Below the pieces are notes generated by a model. It made no database searches. It saw only the letters and a program-made list of their open reading frames with translations, and had not been told where the DNA came from. A DNA stretch of 19,522 nt from RGIG1993 sp964564225 (lineage in GTDB: Bacteria > Bacillota > Clostridia > Oscillospirales > CAG-272): NCBI GenBank assembly GCA_964564225.1, contig CAZMAF010000031.1:1-19522 (forward strand), given 5' to 3'. The translations under genes were made by a program, and so were the position numbers. This document shows positions 1 to 5,434 of the stretch, in pieces (the first letter of the stretch is position 1; the number at the start of each line of letters is the position of its first letter).

Positions 1-249
1 GCATTTATAATCAATCGTAATTGTCTGCGACAGCGTACCGCGCAAAGAAAACGGCTCGATTTCACAAGACATAACGCCGCCGTAAATCGCCGCGGGATCA
101 GTGTTCGTATCCTTTTGATACGCCACGTAAAATTCCGCTTTGCCGTGTGCCGCGTTAAGCATAGACTGCAAAAACTTGGCGATTGTTGCGCCATTGATAT
201 ATCTTTCTTCGTTTTTGAACTTCATGTTCAACAATTCTTTTTCTACCAT
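1..249 (-). CDS. Putative neck/tail protein, partial at left edge
   Basis: This is an open frame of 83 codons with no stop before the window edge, so only the N-terminus is visible. It starts with ATG at 249, two bases after the stop of the preceding gene. A purine-rich GGAG lies about 12 bases upstream and AGGTG is closer. The protein begins MVEKELLNMKFKNEERYI and has no motif that I can assign to a family. Its position after four head-tail joining genes suggests a tail-terminator or tail-tube role, but that is inference from phage gene order only. Confidence 0.7.
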   Translation of the reverse strand, partial: MVEKELLNMKFKNEERYINGATIAKFLQSMLNAAHGKAEFYVAYQKDTNTDPAAIYGGVMSCEIEPFSLRGTLSQTITIDYKC

Positions 250-250
250 A

Positions 251-583
251 TTACACCTGCTCCCAACCAACGCTCTCCATAAGCGCCGCAAATTCACGTA
301 TAGACTTTTCAATGTATTGCGGCTTTCGAGAGCTTTTATTGGCATACAACGCGTACGGTGCTGGCTCGTAGCCGTGCTTTACCTTATACCCGTCGCCGCT
401 CGAAACGATTTGATTACCGTTCTTTTTTAAGTTCCCCGGGAAAGGCGATATTATTTTCCCGTGGCTTTTAATCGTATGCGGATAGGAATTATCGTCACGC
501 TTGGGCGAATTTTTCTTAATAATCCGCACGAGATCGGTAACGTACCCGTATAGCGTTTCGCTCGTTAATTCTTCGTTTTCCAT
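251..583 (-). CDS. HK97 gp10-like neck protein, tentative
   Basis: This encodes 110 residues and is the fourth gene after the major capsid gene. That slot in siphovirus head-tail modules is normally filled by an HK97 gp10-type neck or tail-completion protein. The sequence fits in size and in the C-terminal AxYALYANKSSRKPQYIEKSI stretch, since gp10 proteins usually have a Y-A-xx-x-E/N-G motif followed by P-F-xx-xx followed by a helix. No catalytic residues are expected, because these are structural joining proteins. It is separated from the upstream gene by 11 bases and from the downstream gene by one base, so it is translated as part of the late operon. The family assignment is tentative. Confidence 0.6.
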   Translation of the reverse strand: MENEELTSETLYGYVTDLVRIIKKNSPKRDDNSYPHTIKSHGKIISPFPGNLKKNGNQIVSSGDGYKVKHGYEPAPYALYANKSSRKPQYIEKSIREFAALMESVGWEQV

Positions 584-594
584 AACGCCATAAC

Positions 595-897
595 CTACCC
601 TTCCAGCGTAAGCTGATAATTAAACCGTTTCTTAAAATCCCCCGCGTTTATTTGCTTTTTCAAAAACGCCGTAATCTTAAACTCCCCGACGCTCGGCACA
701 CGTACGTTGTACCCCGTCTTATCGAGATTAAACGCCGTATTATAAATATACGCCGTCGTTTGCTTATCTTCTTTATAGCGATCATCTTCAAAGCTCGAAT
801 ATACGTATAGAGCCGCCATCGCATCTATATCCACCGCGGCAAGGACCTTTTTCGGGTCTTCAACGCGGAATATTTCGCAATTTTTGTATCGTATCAT
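595..897 (-). CDS. Putative head-closure protein
   Basis: This 100-residue protein begins MIRYKNCEIFRVEDPKKV. Its start overlaps the end of the upstream gene by four bases (ATGA), which suggests translational coupling. The sequence shows no recognisable motif. It is predicted to be mixed alpha/beta, with a charged C-terminal half. Its position between a putative connector and a gp10-like protein is that of a head-closure (stopper) protein. That role comes from synteny and not from sequence similarity that I can recognise. Confidence 0.6.
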   Translation of the reverse strand: MIRYKNCEIFRVEDPKKVLAAVDIDAMAALYVYSSFEDDRYKEDKQTTAYIYNTAFNLDKTGYNVRVPSVGEFKITAFLKKQINAGDFKKRFNYQLTLEG

Positions 898-1292
898 ATT
901 TCACCGCCGCAAAATGTGATATTCGGTTCAAGCCCTGCAATTTGATTCCAAACAATCGTTGGAATAACCGTAATCAATCTTTCCTGCAAAGGCTTAATTT
1001 CCACGCTCTCGTCGTTTTTCCGTTGTTGCCCGTCGTCAAGCCCGACAAAATCGCCGCTTCTATCGATTGCCCACGCGATATTGAGAAGTATGTCCTTGAT
1101 ATCTTCTTCAAGCTCGGTGCAATGTGCTTCAATCAACCGCCTTCTACGGTTCTTCATCGACGTATAGACAAGGAAATCGTAAAACGCAAGATGCGTATAA
1201 TAAAGGATCTTTTCAAGACCTTCGGTGTTATCCACCGTAATCCCTTTATTTTTTAAATCGGCTTCGCCAATCATAATCGGATATTTCTTCAT
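894..1292 (-). CDS. Hypothetical head-tail joining protein
   Basis: This 132-residue protein has a strong ribosome binding site (AGGAGAGAAAG) just before its ATG. The N-terminal half is an ordinary soluble mix. The middle has a basic cluster (KNRRRR, near residue 47) followed by an acidic helix (ELEEDIKDILLNIAWAI). I do not recognise a named domain. The gene follows the DnaT-like connector with a 9-base gap and overlaps the next gene by four bases, so it belongs to the head-tail joining group. The exact function is unknown. Confidence 0.6.
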   Translation of the reverse strand: MKKYPIMIGEADLKNKGITVDNTEGLEKILYYTHLAFYDFLVYTSMKNRRRRLIEAHCTELEEDIKDILLNIAWAIDRSGDFVGLDDGQQRKNDESVEIKPLQERLITVIPTIVWNQIAGLEPNITFCGGEI

Positions 1293-1301
1293 CTTTCTCT
1301 C

Positions 1302-1778
1302 CTATCTCATACGAAAGCCGCCGCGAACGTATTTATCAACGATTTGCGCGGCTTTTTTGCTCGCAAGGCTTACTTGCCTTGTTATAGGCGTTTCGTTTAA
1401 TACAGCCGCGTTTTCGCCATTTAAAACGCCTAAATGAACGCCGAAACGCGCATAAAGTTTTTTGTTTTCTTCCCCCGCTTCTTTCATGTCGGAATTGAGA
1501 AAGCCAAGCGCATTGTACGCTTGCGCGAGCTTGATTTCTTTTGGAACTTCTACCGACGGCGCACGCGGAAAGGTCAGCGGTTGCATAGGACGGCTTTTCC
1601 GCCCGGGATAAACAAGCGTTTCCATCTCTTCAACGGCGCGTTTTAAATACCCTTCCTTTTCTTCTTCGTCAAGAATTTCCCAAAACAGCCGCAGTCCGTT
1701 GTATTTGTCGAGATGCGTAGCAATAAGCTCATCCGCTTCCACAATGGTGATATAAGTATTTTCGCTTACGGTAAGCAT
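1302..1778 (-). CDS. DnaT-like head-tail connector (adaptor) protein
   Basis: This 158-residue protein matches in pattern the phage proteins labelled putative DnaT-like ssDNA binding protein (DnaT_2). Despite the label, these sit directly after the major capsid gene and act as head-tail connectors under the portal. The N-terminal YITIVEADELIATHL, followed by an LRLFWEIL helix, a K-RAVEEMETLVYPGRK segment and a VPKEIKLAQAYNALGFL helix, is the typical order. The C-terminus is basic (VDKYVRGGFRMR). The start has a good site (AAGGAGATTTAT then ATG). A hairpin lies between this gene and the major capsid gene upstream. Confidence 0.75.
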   Translation of the reverse strand: MLTVSENTYITIVEADELIATHLDKYNGLRLFWEILDEEEKEGYLKRAVEEMETLVYPGRKSRPMQPLTFPRAPSVEVPKEIKLAQAYNALGFLNSDMKEAGEENKKLYARFGVHLGVLNGENAAVLNETPITRQVSLASKKAAQIVDKYVRGGFRMR

Positions 1779-1797
1779 ATAAATCTCCTTATAAAGC

Positions 1798-1836
1798 GAG
1801 AGCCTAAGGCGACGGAAAACCGCCGCCTTTACTCTC
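1798..1836 (-). terminator. Intercistronic hairpin after major capsid gene
   Basis: On minus-strand RNA, an inner stem of 10 pairs (AAGGCGGCGG with CCGTCGCCTT, one G-U pair) closes a UUUU loop. It is extended by an outer GAGAG/CTCTC stem after a small internal loop. It starts about 8 bases after the capsid stop codon. No U-tract follows, so it is more likely an mRNA-stabilising hairpin or a partial terminator that lowers expression of the downstream connector genes relative to the capsid gene. Confidence 0.55.
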
Positions 1837-1843
1837 TTGTTGT

Positions 1844-2824
1844 TTATTGAATTTTAATGCCGCGAAGAACGCCCGCTTTCTTGGAATTCTTCAAAGCAAC
1901 CGCCGCCGTCATTTCGACAGAGCCCTTTTGCACCGCTTCGGGGCGAGTGAAATCGGGAACTCTCGTCGTAATGAGCGAAGAGCCTTTTTGCGTGGTTACG
2001 CCGATAAAGCCGTCGCGATCGAGATTTACGCCATAGATATCCGTTAAGCCCGCTTCCGTCGTAGGCACGACAAACTTGGACGTCTTCGTCGCCGCGTCGT
2101 AATATTCGCCTACGTCAAGCAAGGGAATATCCCCGTAAGCGTCGATCGGCGTACCAAACGCATTTTCGATACGGTTGAGATACCCCGCTCTACGCGCCGC
2201 GGAAACAAGCTTCATCTTCATATTTCTGTTCATCATAAGAAGATGCGGCTTCGCCAGCATCGTATAAATAAGCTCTTCCACGCCGTCGATAAGCGCAAAC
2301 GCCGTTTTCTTATCGTCCGTCCAAGCCGATACGTCGATTGCGGTGCCTTTCGTAATTTCCGTATCCGCGCCCGTAAGAAGCTTGGAAAGCCCGTTAAACT
2401 GCGTATAAGACCCCGTCGCTTCGTCCAACGTTTCCACACCGTTGATCGCAAGGTTGTGGAAAAAGTTTGCCGTCGCCTTTACCTTGTCTTTAAGTTGGAA
2501 CTGCACTTCGTCGTTTACGCCCGAAGTTTGCGCGATAACGCGGTCAATCTCGAACAAGCCGCCCATAATAACGAGATGCGTCGTTTCGGGCTTACGCACC
2601 GCTTCCGACGGCGTATAATCCTTATTGATGGTACGCGATCCTGCGCCCGACGGCGTAAGCAAGCGTTGATAGCCGTATGTCAGCGTAGAGCCGCTACCGC
2701 CCGCCGCCACCGCGTCGTCAAAAATGAGCTTATCCAAAAGCTCAGAGTTTCTACGAAATTCATCAACCACAAGCTGGTCGATATGATCTCTTAAACCTAC
2801 TTTGTATTCGTTCAAAGTCAACAT
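1844..2824 (-). CDS. Major capsid protein (HK97 fold)
   Basis: This 326-residue protein directly follows the scaffold gene, which is the normal position of the major head protein. The pattern fits HK97-fold coat proteins of Bacillota phages: an N-terminal helix (NEYKVGLRDHIDQLVVDEFRR), the E-loop area with TYGYQRLL and RTINKDYTPSEAV, a central P-domain helix (VQFQLKDKVKATANFFHNLAI) and the A-domain segment LLMMNRNMKMKLVSAARRAG. A glycine/serine-rich patch lies near residues 40-46. The gene has no protease neighbour, consistent with a scaffold-dependent head without a separate maturation protease in this interval. AAGGAG precedes the start by about 12 bases. Confidence 0.85.
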   Translation of the reverse strand: MLTLNEYKVGLRDHIDQLVVDEFRRNSELLDKLIFDDAVAAGGSGSTLTYGYQRLLTPSGAGSRTINKDYTPSEAVRKPETTHLVIMGGLFEIDRVIAQTSGVNDEVQFQLKDKVKATANFFHNLAINGVETLDEATGSYTQFNGLSKLLTGADTEITKGTAIDVSAWTDDKKTAFALIDGVEELIYTMLAKPHLLMMNRNMKMKLVSAARRAGYLNRIENAFGTPIDAYGDIPLLDVGEYYDAATKTSKFVVPTTEAGLTDIYGVNLDRDGFIGVTTQKGSSLITTRVPDFTRPEAVQKGSVEMTAAVALKNSKKAGVLRGIKIQ

Positions 2825-2847
2825 AATAGTAATTTTTCTCCTTCAAT

Positions 2848-3405
2848 TTACTGAATTTTTGTTTTTGCCGCGATAGCCGTAGCCCACTCCGCATTCGTCG
2901 GAGCGGTAGGCTTTCCGTTGCCGTTCACGCCACTTGGAATATTGTTTTTATAATCTATCCCCGTGCCGCTTGGCGGCGTTACGAAAGCGGTCGGGCAATC
3001 CGCTTTTAACTGCTCGGCAAACACCTTCTCGTACGCTTCGTCCACTTCTCCCTTGTCGTTTAAAGTGAGCTTTTCGTAATCGAGCATACGCGTTACCAAC
3101 GGTTTGAGTTCGCTCTTCACGTTCAGCTTGACGAGCAAGCTCTCAAACGCTTTGTCCTTGGTTTGCTTTTCCTTTTCGGCTTCGGTATCCGTCTTAAACT
3201 TCCGCAAAGCTTCAAGCTCCGTAGGATCCTGATACAGTTCTCCGCCTTGCTGGTACTTCTTCACTTCATCCCTTGCCGCGTCCCGCTCGTTTACAAGCGT
3301 TTGGTTTTGCGCCTTCAACGCTTCCTGTTCCTTGTGGAACTCGTCAAGCACGAAATCAATGTGTTCGTCCGTCATACCTTTTGCCTTTAAGTCTTCTCTT
3401 TTCAT
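2848..3405 (-). CDS. Phage scaffolding protein (GP20-type)
   Basis: This 185-residue, highly charged protein belongs by pattern to the phage minor structural protein GP20/scaffold group. It has an N-terminal segment MKREDLKAKGMTDEHIDFVL, then a long coiled coil (about residues 24-95, rich in E, K, Q and A), then a C-terminal region ending in a flexible stretch rich in G, N, P and T. Scaffold proteins assemble with the coat protein into the procapsid and then leave. The position immediately before the capsid gene supports the call. The start has AAGGAG six to nine bases upstream. It is the first late gene after the inserted antirepressor cassette, so its transcription must come from readthrough or from a promoter I could not identify in 3406-3739. 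Confidence 0.8.
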   Translation of the reverse strand: MKREDLKAKGMTDEHIDFVLDEFHKEQEALKAQNQTLVNERDAARDEVKKYQQGGELYQDPTELEALRKFKTDTEAEKEKQTKDKAFESLLVKLNVKSELKPLVTRMLDYEKLTLNDKGEVDEAYEKVFAEQLKADCPTAFVTPPSGTGIDYKNNIPSGVNGNGKPTAPTNAEWATAIAAKTKIQ

Positions 3406-3493
3406 AAAATTTTCTCCTTACACTTTTTCGTCACGGTTCGCTCCGCTCCGAGATATTTTACGTTTGCCACGTATCGCCGTAGCCGCATAATAA

Positions 3494-3520
3494 AAGGACG
3501 GCGATATGCTCGCTGTCCTT
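3494..3520. terminator. Hairpin upstream of scaffold gene
   Basis: AAGGACGGCGA pairs with TCGCTGTCCTT around a five-base loop (11 pairs, one G-U on plus-strand RNA; an A-C mismatch on minus-strand RNA). On the minus side it is followed by TTTTATTA, and on the plus side by TTGTTTTGCCTTTTT. It could stop transcription in either direction, with plus-strand RNA giving the better stem. Confidence 0.5.
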
Positions 3521-3632
3521 GTTTTGCCTTTTTATTCGCCCTTAAAACCGTTAAATTTTATCCGTAATCCATTTTTCCTTTCTCTCCTTTATCTCAACCG
3601 TTTGTACGCCATACAACGGATTTTTTTCGTTT

Positions 3633-3654
3633 GCGGGGGATATACCGCCCCCGC
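3633..3654. other. GC-rich perfect hairpin
   Basis: GCGGGGG pairs with CCCCCGC around an eight-base loop. It is not followed by a clean U-run on the minus strand. On the plus strand it is followed by GTTCGGTTTTT. It could be a weak terminator, or a pausing or processing structure within the boundary region. Confidence 0.4.
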
Positions 3655-3700
3655 GTTCGGTTTTTGTGTAGCAACAAACGAAATTTGTTTTTCGTATAAT

Positions 3701-3728
3701 AAAAGCGCAGGTCGTCGCCTACGCTTTT
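3701..3728 (-). terminator. Intrinsic terminator closing the antirepressor cassette
   Basis: On minus-strand RNA, AAAAGCGUAGG pairs with CCUGCGCUUUU around a six-base loop. The one U-G wobble exists only on this strand; the plus strand has a mismatch there. The U-rich tail UUUUAUUAUA follows. It begins 12 bases after the stop codon of the last cassette gene (3740), so it should end the transcript that starts at 5142-5170. Confidence 0.7.
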
Positions 3729-3739
3729 TACTTTATTTA

Positions 3740-4072
3740 TCACATTCCCAAAACTTGTTCACGCTCTCTTTCAAACGTTTTTTCCGCGAATTTCCGTTTC
3801 GCTTCGTGGATATCTTCGTCCATAGCTTCTACGTTTATTCCGTTCCGTCGAAGTCGTACGATATATACCGTCCTATCCGCATACGCTCGCTTGATCACCC
3901 GCGCCACTCTTCCTATCGTCGATAAGTACGCGCCTACGCTACCGCCCATTTTCTTACATTCTTCTTTCGTAAATCGTATCGTTGCCGAAACTTCTCGATA
4001 TTCGGGCTTCGGCTCTTGCTTCGCTTTTTCCGAAAGCACTTGGATAAACGCTTCTATCTTTTGCTTATCCAT
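3740..4072 (-). CDS. Unknown protein, integrase N-terminal-domain-like
   Basis: This 110-residue protein is translationally coupled to the antirepressor gene by a TAATG stop-start overlap. The N-terminal half is helical and charged. The middle (VSATIRFTKEECKKMG and VIKRAYADRTVYIVRLRRNG, then INVEAMDEDIHEAKRKF) resembles the arm-type/AP2-like N-terminal domain of some Clostridia phage tyrosine integrases. The core-binding and catalytic domains are absent. It may therefore be a detached DNA-binding domain, a truncated integrase, or an unrelated regulator. The resemblance is from memory of family patterns and is weak. It is the last gene of the cassette and is followed by a terminator. Confidence 0.5.
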   Translation of the reverse strand: MDKQKIEAFIQVLSEKAKQEPKPEYREVSATIRFTKEECKKMGGSVGAYLSTIGRVARVIKRAYADRTVYIVRLRRNGINVEAMDEDIHEAKRKFAEKTFEREREQVLGM

Positions 4073-4797
4073 TACACCACCGCCGAAAGAAGCTTCTCAA
4101 ACACCGCGATCGCGTGTTCGTAATATCGGAATGTTTCCACCTGCTTGTCCGCCGATTTCGCTTTATCGTAAAACCACTTGCCGTAAAAGCTTGTTTTCAT
4201 TCCGTTTTCATTCGACAACCGCCCAATCTTTTGCGCCGATACGCCAAGAAGTTCCCCAATCTCGCCCGCCGAATACGTCCGCTCGTTCACTTCGGGCAAC
4301 GGCAACAAAAACTCGCCCGTCAAAAGCTTCGTAGCGTGTGCTTGAAGCACTTGCTTATAGTCCGTTTTCGTCGTTTCCGCTATCTTTAAGAGTAAGGTCG
4401 CCCGTCTTGCGTTTGCGTTAATTTGCGCCGTTTCTACGCGTTGTTGTTTTAATGCGTCCGTTTCGTATTTACCCGTCTTGCGGATAGACGGCAACACTTC
4501 CGAAGTTACCCAATGTTTAAAAGCTTTTGCGCTATCGAGTTTACTTCCGAAAATAAGCGCATACAAACCACTTTCATTGATAATTACCGTTTTGCTTTTG
4601 TAGTTAGAACCACTCCCCTGAAATAGGGTACTGGTTTTATCTTCTTTCTCTACGTGTTGCGCCACAGCGTTTTCGGGCTTCGCATATCCTAATGCAAGGG
4701 CAATATCTTTCGCCACAAACCACGGCTCGCCTTGTTTGTTGATTGTTCTTACCTTTCCAAATTGTTCGTTTTCAAAAATAGCTACTTTGTTACTCAT
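4072..4797 (-). CDS. BRO/ANT-type phage antirepressor
   Basis: This 241-residue protein has a Bro-N domain in about residues 3-105: VAIFENEQFGKVRTI, PWFVAKDIALALGYAKPENAV, TVIINESGLYALIFGSKLDSAKAFKHWVTSEVLPSIRKTG. A C-terminal domain (about 165-235) resembles phage antirepressor ANT/KilA-C regions with an HTH-like TYSAGEIGELLGVSAQKIGR. Such proteins inactivate prophage repressors and favour lytic growth. I chose ATG at 4797 because AAGGAG lies about nine bases before it. A further in-frame ATG at 4818 would put that site inside the gene. It lies downstream of a ribbon-helix-helix gene and an opposite-strand RNA promoter, and it overlaps the next gene by one base. It is probably repressed by the RHH protein and possibly by the antisense RNA. 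Confidence 0.85.
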   Translation of the reverse strand: MSNKVAIFENEQFGKVRTINKQGEPWFVAKDIALALGYAKPENAVAQHVEKEDKTSTLFQGSGSNYKSKTVIINESGLYALIFGSKLDSAKAFKHWVTSEVLPSIRKTGKYETDALKQQRVETAQINANARRATLLLKIAETTKTDYKQVLQAHATKLLTGEFLLPLPEVNERTYSAGEIGELLGVSAQKIGRLSNENGMKTSFYGKWFYDKAKSADKQVETFRYYEHAIAVFEKLLSAVV

Positions 4798-4825
4798 AAA
4801 TAAATTCTCCTTGTTCATTTTTTTG

Positions 4826-4855
4826 TTGACAAGAAAAACCCTTTTATGGTATAAT
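4826..4855 (+). promoter_or_regulatory. Near-consensus sigma-A promoter on the plus strand
   Basis: TTGACA at 4826-4831 and TATAAT at 4850-4855 are both perfect consensus hexamers, separated by 18 bases. The expected start is near 4862. It is one of the two strongest promoters visible in the window, and it points opposite to every protein gene. It lies between the antirepressor start codon and the RHH gene. Confidence 0.85.
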
Positions 4856-4861
4856 AGATTT

Positions 4862-4938
4862 ACCTTTCAAGGGAAACCTTGTCGGTGGGTAAGATACAGC
4901 TTGACTTTCCACGGTTGCGGCTGTATCTTATTTTTTTT
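4862..4938 (+). ncRNA. Predicted sar-like antisense RNA, about 77 nt
   Basis: The segment runs from the predicted start of the plus-strand promoter to the U-tract of an intrinsic terminator. It would fold into two stem-loops. The 5' one is CAAGG-GAAA-CCTTG (4868-4881, a GNRA tetraloop) and the 3' one is the terminator. It is complementary to the intercistronic region between the RHH and antirepressor genes and to the last codon and stop of the RHH gene. It has no credible open frame or ribosome binding site. Phage P22 sar RNA has the same location, orientation, approximate size and two-hairpin form, and it inhibits antirepressor synthesis. Unlike sar, this RNA would begin about 50 bases short of the antirepressor ribosome binding site. 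Function is therefore inferred from layout. Confidence 0.7.
4890..4938 (+). terminator. Intrinsic terminator of the plus-strand RNA
   Basis: TAAGATACAGC (4890-4900) pairs perfectly with GCTGTATCTTA (4920-4930) over 11 pairs with a 19-base loop, followed directly by eight T residues (4931-4938). On the minus strand no U-run follows the stem, so it should stop only plus-strand transcription. The stop codon of the RHH gene (4928-4930) lies inside the stem. Confidence 0.85.
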
Positions 4939-5107
4939 CAATTTGAGACTTTACAAGCCAAATCCCTTTTCGTACTACTTCCGAGTTAGACGTTTGCAAA
5001 ACTTCCGCACACTCTATCAAAGCATTTTCCGTATCTTTGTCCAATCTAACACGAATAGCGTTTCCTTTTGGGTTTTCGCTTTTCGGTCTCCCCGTTCTGG
5101 GCGACAT
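4928..5107 (-). CDS. Arc/CopG-like ribbon-helix-helix repressor
   Basis: This short 59-residue gene has an excellent ribosome binding site (AAGGAGG, 8 bases before ATG). The protein starts MSPRTGRPKSENPKGN. It then has the RHH pattern: a beta strand AIRVRLD, helix A DTENALIECAEVLQ, a turn TSNSE, and helix B VVRKGIWLVKSQIEKK. The basic arm GRPKSENPKG is typical of phage RHH proteins of this type. It is transcribed from a near-consensus promoter that overlaps a palindrome (5131-5160), so it is probably an autorepressor controlling itself and the downstream antirepressor, as Arc does in P22. Its 3' end lies inside the terminator stem of the opposite-strand RNA. Confidence 0.85.
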   Translation of the reverse strand: MSPRTGRPKSENPKGNAIRVRLDKDTENALIECAEVLQTSNSEVVRKGIWLVKSQIEKK

Positions 5108-5130
5108 TGCTTATACCTCCTTGATTTATT

Positions 5131-5160
5131 GTTGTACATTTATTATAATTATTGTACAAC
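5131..5160. promoter_or_regulatory. Palindromic operator candidate
   Basis: A perfect 8-base inverted repeat, GTTGTACA (5131-5138) and TGTACAAC (5153-5160), has a 14-base AT-rich spacer. The two arms flank the -10 element of the minus-strand promoter. One arm is in the -35/-10 spacer and the other is near the transcription start. A dimer or tetramer of the RHH protein bound here would block the promoter. Confidence 0.7.
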
Positions 5161-5170
5161 ATAAAGTCAA
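5142..5170 (-). promoter_or_regulatory. Sigma-A promoter of the RHH-antirepressor operon
   Basis: On the minus strand, TTGACT (5170-5165) and TATAAT (5147-5142) are separated by exactly 17 bases. An A/T-tract-rich stretch (5175-5220) upstream could act as an UP element. The expected start is near 5135, about 28 bases before the RHH start codon. Confidence 0.85.
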
Positions 5171-5235
5171 GCGTTTTATCCAACTTTTTTAAAAATATTT
5201 GAAAACTTTTTTTAACGAAATAAAAATAGTAAACT

Positions 5236-5263
5236 AAAAGCGAGAGAACTAACTCTCGCTTTT
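5236..5263. terminator. Bidirectional intrinsic terminator
   Basis: AAAAGCGAGAG (5236-5246) and CTCTCGCTTTT (5253-5263) form an 11-pair stem around a six-base loop. The plus side has a long T-run (5260-5266) and the minus side has TTTT followed by AG. The stop codon of the small gene above it lies in the loop. It marks the upstream border of the antirepressor cassette and would end or weaken the transcript of the packaging and portal genes. Confidence 0.75.
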
Positions 5264-5434
5264 TTTGTTTTGTTGATTTTGTTGAGCTTTAATCCGTGCA
5301 ATCCCTTCCGCCACACGTTTATCAATATCCGCTTGTTCTTCGGGCGTTAATTCATTCCACAGCTTTTCCCTATGCGCGACTGCTCTTGGATCATCGTCGG
5401 GAATGTCATCCCATTTATATTCTTCGTCTTTCAT
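5249..5434 (-). CDS. Small acidic hypothetical protein
   Basis: This 61-residue protein has a strongly acidic N-terminus (MKDEEYKWDDIPDDDPRAV), a helical middle with LTPEEQADIDKRVAEGIARI, and a Q/N/K-rich tail. Its ATG overlaps the stop of the minor capsid gene (ATGA), so it is translated with the head genes. I do not recognise a family. It could be a small head protein or a partner of the minor capsid protein. Its stop codon sits in the loop of a terminator hairpin. Confidence 0.6.
   Translation of the reverse strand: MKDEEYKWDDIPDDDPRAVAHREKLWNELTPEEQADIDKRVAEGIARIKAQQNQQNKKSES

Larger units (their letters stand above)
3406..3739. other. Intergenic region with three hairpins, no supported gene
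   Basis: These 334 bases lie between the antirepressor cassette and the scaffold gene. They contain three inverted repeats (listed separately), a small inverted repeat ACGAAA/TTTCGT at 3679-3696, and no open frame of credible length. A purine-rich ribosome-binding-like stretch near 3575-3590 (AGGAGAGAAAGG) precedes an ATG that opens only a 4-codon frame (MDYG, stop), possibly the remnant of a gene start. I found no convincing -35/-10 pair pointing toward the scaffold gene. Confidence 0.6.

Noticed and set aside
2243..2794. Plus-strand open frame of 183 codons opposite the capsid gene
   Set aside because: It is Arg-rich shadow coding caused by the GC-ending codons of the capsid gene; no start signal.
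3575..3600. Ribosome-site-like AGGAGAGAAAGG before an ATG
   Set aside because: The frame is only four codons long; it may be a remnant of a gene start but is not a supported gene.
4736..5164. Plus-strand open frame of 142 codons across the cassette
   Set aside because: It crosses the predicted RNA terminator and the RHH gene, has a Phe/Tyr/Leu-rich shadow composition and no ribosome site.
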